Source: Bacteroidaceae bacterium (GTDB lineage: Bacteria > Bacteroidota > Bacteroidia > Bacteroidales > Bacteroidaceae). From it: a stretch of 7,086 bases of DNA. A model generated the notes under the pieces. It was not told the origin of the DNA and searched no databases. It saw only the letters and a program-made list of their open reading frames with translations. The stretch spans positions 1 through 7,086 of the forward strand of contig JAFTTD010000047.1 of NCBI GenBank assembly GCA_017466965.1, in the 5' to 3' direction. Positions 6,897-7,086 of this stretch are shown in pieces (positions within the stretch are counted from its first letter, which is position 1; every line of letters starts with the position of its first letter). The translations under genes and the position numbers were made by a program.

Positions 6897-6950
6897 AAAT
6901 ATCCAGAACCGTTTGCATTTTTTTTGATGGCGGGCTCTGGATATTTTTTT
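6897..6950. terminator. Bidirectional intrinsic terminator between convergent genes
   Basis: AAATATCCAGA at 6897-6907 pairs perfectly with TCTGGATATTT at 6936-6946 (11 bp). After one mismatch, CC (6909-6910) can pair with GG inside the loop. The right arm runs into seven T residues (6944-6950), giving a U-tract for the hyd operon, whose stop codon ends at 6877. Read from the other strand, the hairpin follows the stop of the rightmost gene at once and is again followed by a T-rich stretch. The hairpin therefore probably ends transcription from both sides. Confidence 0.85.
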
Positions 6951-7086
6951 ATTTTAATGTGCTCTTTATTGTAGCTCTTGAGCTTCTGTTGAATTTTTTT
7001 CTTTCTGCTTCTCCTTTAAGAGTAAGTGTGCTTGTTCCTTGAACTGTTGCTTTCAGATCTTTTACGTCTAAATCAAAAACTGCATC
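6949..7086 (-). CDS. C-terminal 45 residues of a DUF2807 / head-GIN-like protein
   Basis: An open minus-strand frame enters from the right edge and stops with TAA at 6949-6951. The 45 residues visible contain VKDLKATVQGTSTLTLKGEA (residues 8-27), which resembles one repeat of the DUF2807 'putative auto-transporter adhesin, head GIN' beta-helix family common in Bacteroidetes. A basic tail (RKKFNRSSRATIKSTLK) ends the protein. Such proteins are normally secreted or surface-associated, but their role is poorly known and the signal peptide would lie outside the window. The stop overlaps the T-run of the shared terminator. That this is coding is likely. The family assignment rests on one repeat and is tentative. 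Confidence 0.6.
   Translation of the reverse strand, partial: DAVFDLDVKDLKATVQGTSTLTLKGEAERKKFNRSSRATIKSTLK

Overview
The window looks like a piece of an AT-rich Bacteroidales chromosome (Bacteroides/Prevotella-like). The reasons are a Bacteroidetes-type promoter (TTTG, 20 nt, TAnnTTTG) in front of the main operon, start codons without clear Shine-Dalgarno sequences, an amidase with a C-terminal SPOR-like domain, and a group B [FeFe]-hydrogenase, which is common in gut Bacteroidales. No mobile element, CRISPR array, tRNA or rRNA was seen.

Layout. Left end, minus strand: the first 38 codons of an unidentified gene (1-115) follow an exported N-acetylmuramoyl-L-alanine amidase gene (126-1316) after 10 bp, probably in one transcript. 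A gene-free divergent region (1317-1633) holds a promoter for each direction, an 8-bp inverted repeat and a loose direct repeat. Centre, plus strand: four tightly packed genes, hydE (1634-2692), hydG (2703-4133), hydF (4140-5360) and the catalytic [FeFe]-hydrogenase (5420-6877). The operon ends at a strong, probably bidirectional hairpin terminator (6897-6950). Right end, minus strand: the last 45 codons of a convergent gene whose sequence resembles the DUF2807 / head-GIN repeat family (6949-7086).

How the genes work together. The central operon is a self-contained H2-metabolism module. HydG (tyrosine lyase) makes the CO/CN-bearing iron synthon, HydE processes it, and the GTPase HydF assembles and carries the 2Fe subcluster. 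This is inserted into the hydrogenase, whose own cysteines hold the [4Fe-4S] half of the H-cluster. The hydrogenase is a soluble, cytoplasmic, ferredoxin-like-domain enzyme of the group B type (L1 TSCCS, L2 GPCxxK, L3 EIMSCEGGC). No NADH-binding or other partner subunit is encoded here, so a ferredoxin-linked fermentative role is the simplest inference.

The families are known ones. No wholly new system is evident. The points worth a second look are the group B active-site substitutions combined with an apparently intact proton relay, the lack of an accessory-cluster site in HydE, the unexplained repeats in the divergent control region, and the two truncated edge genes.
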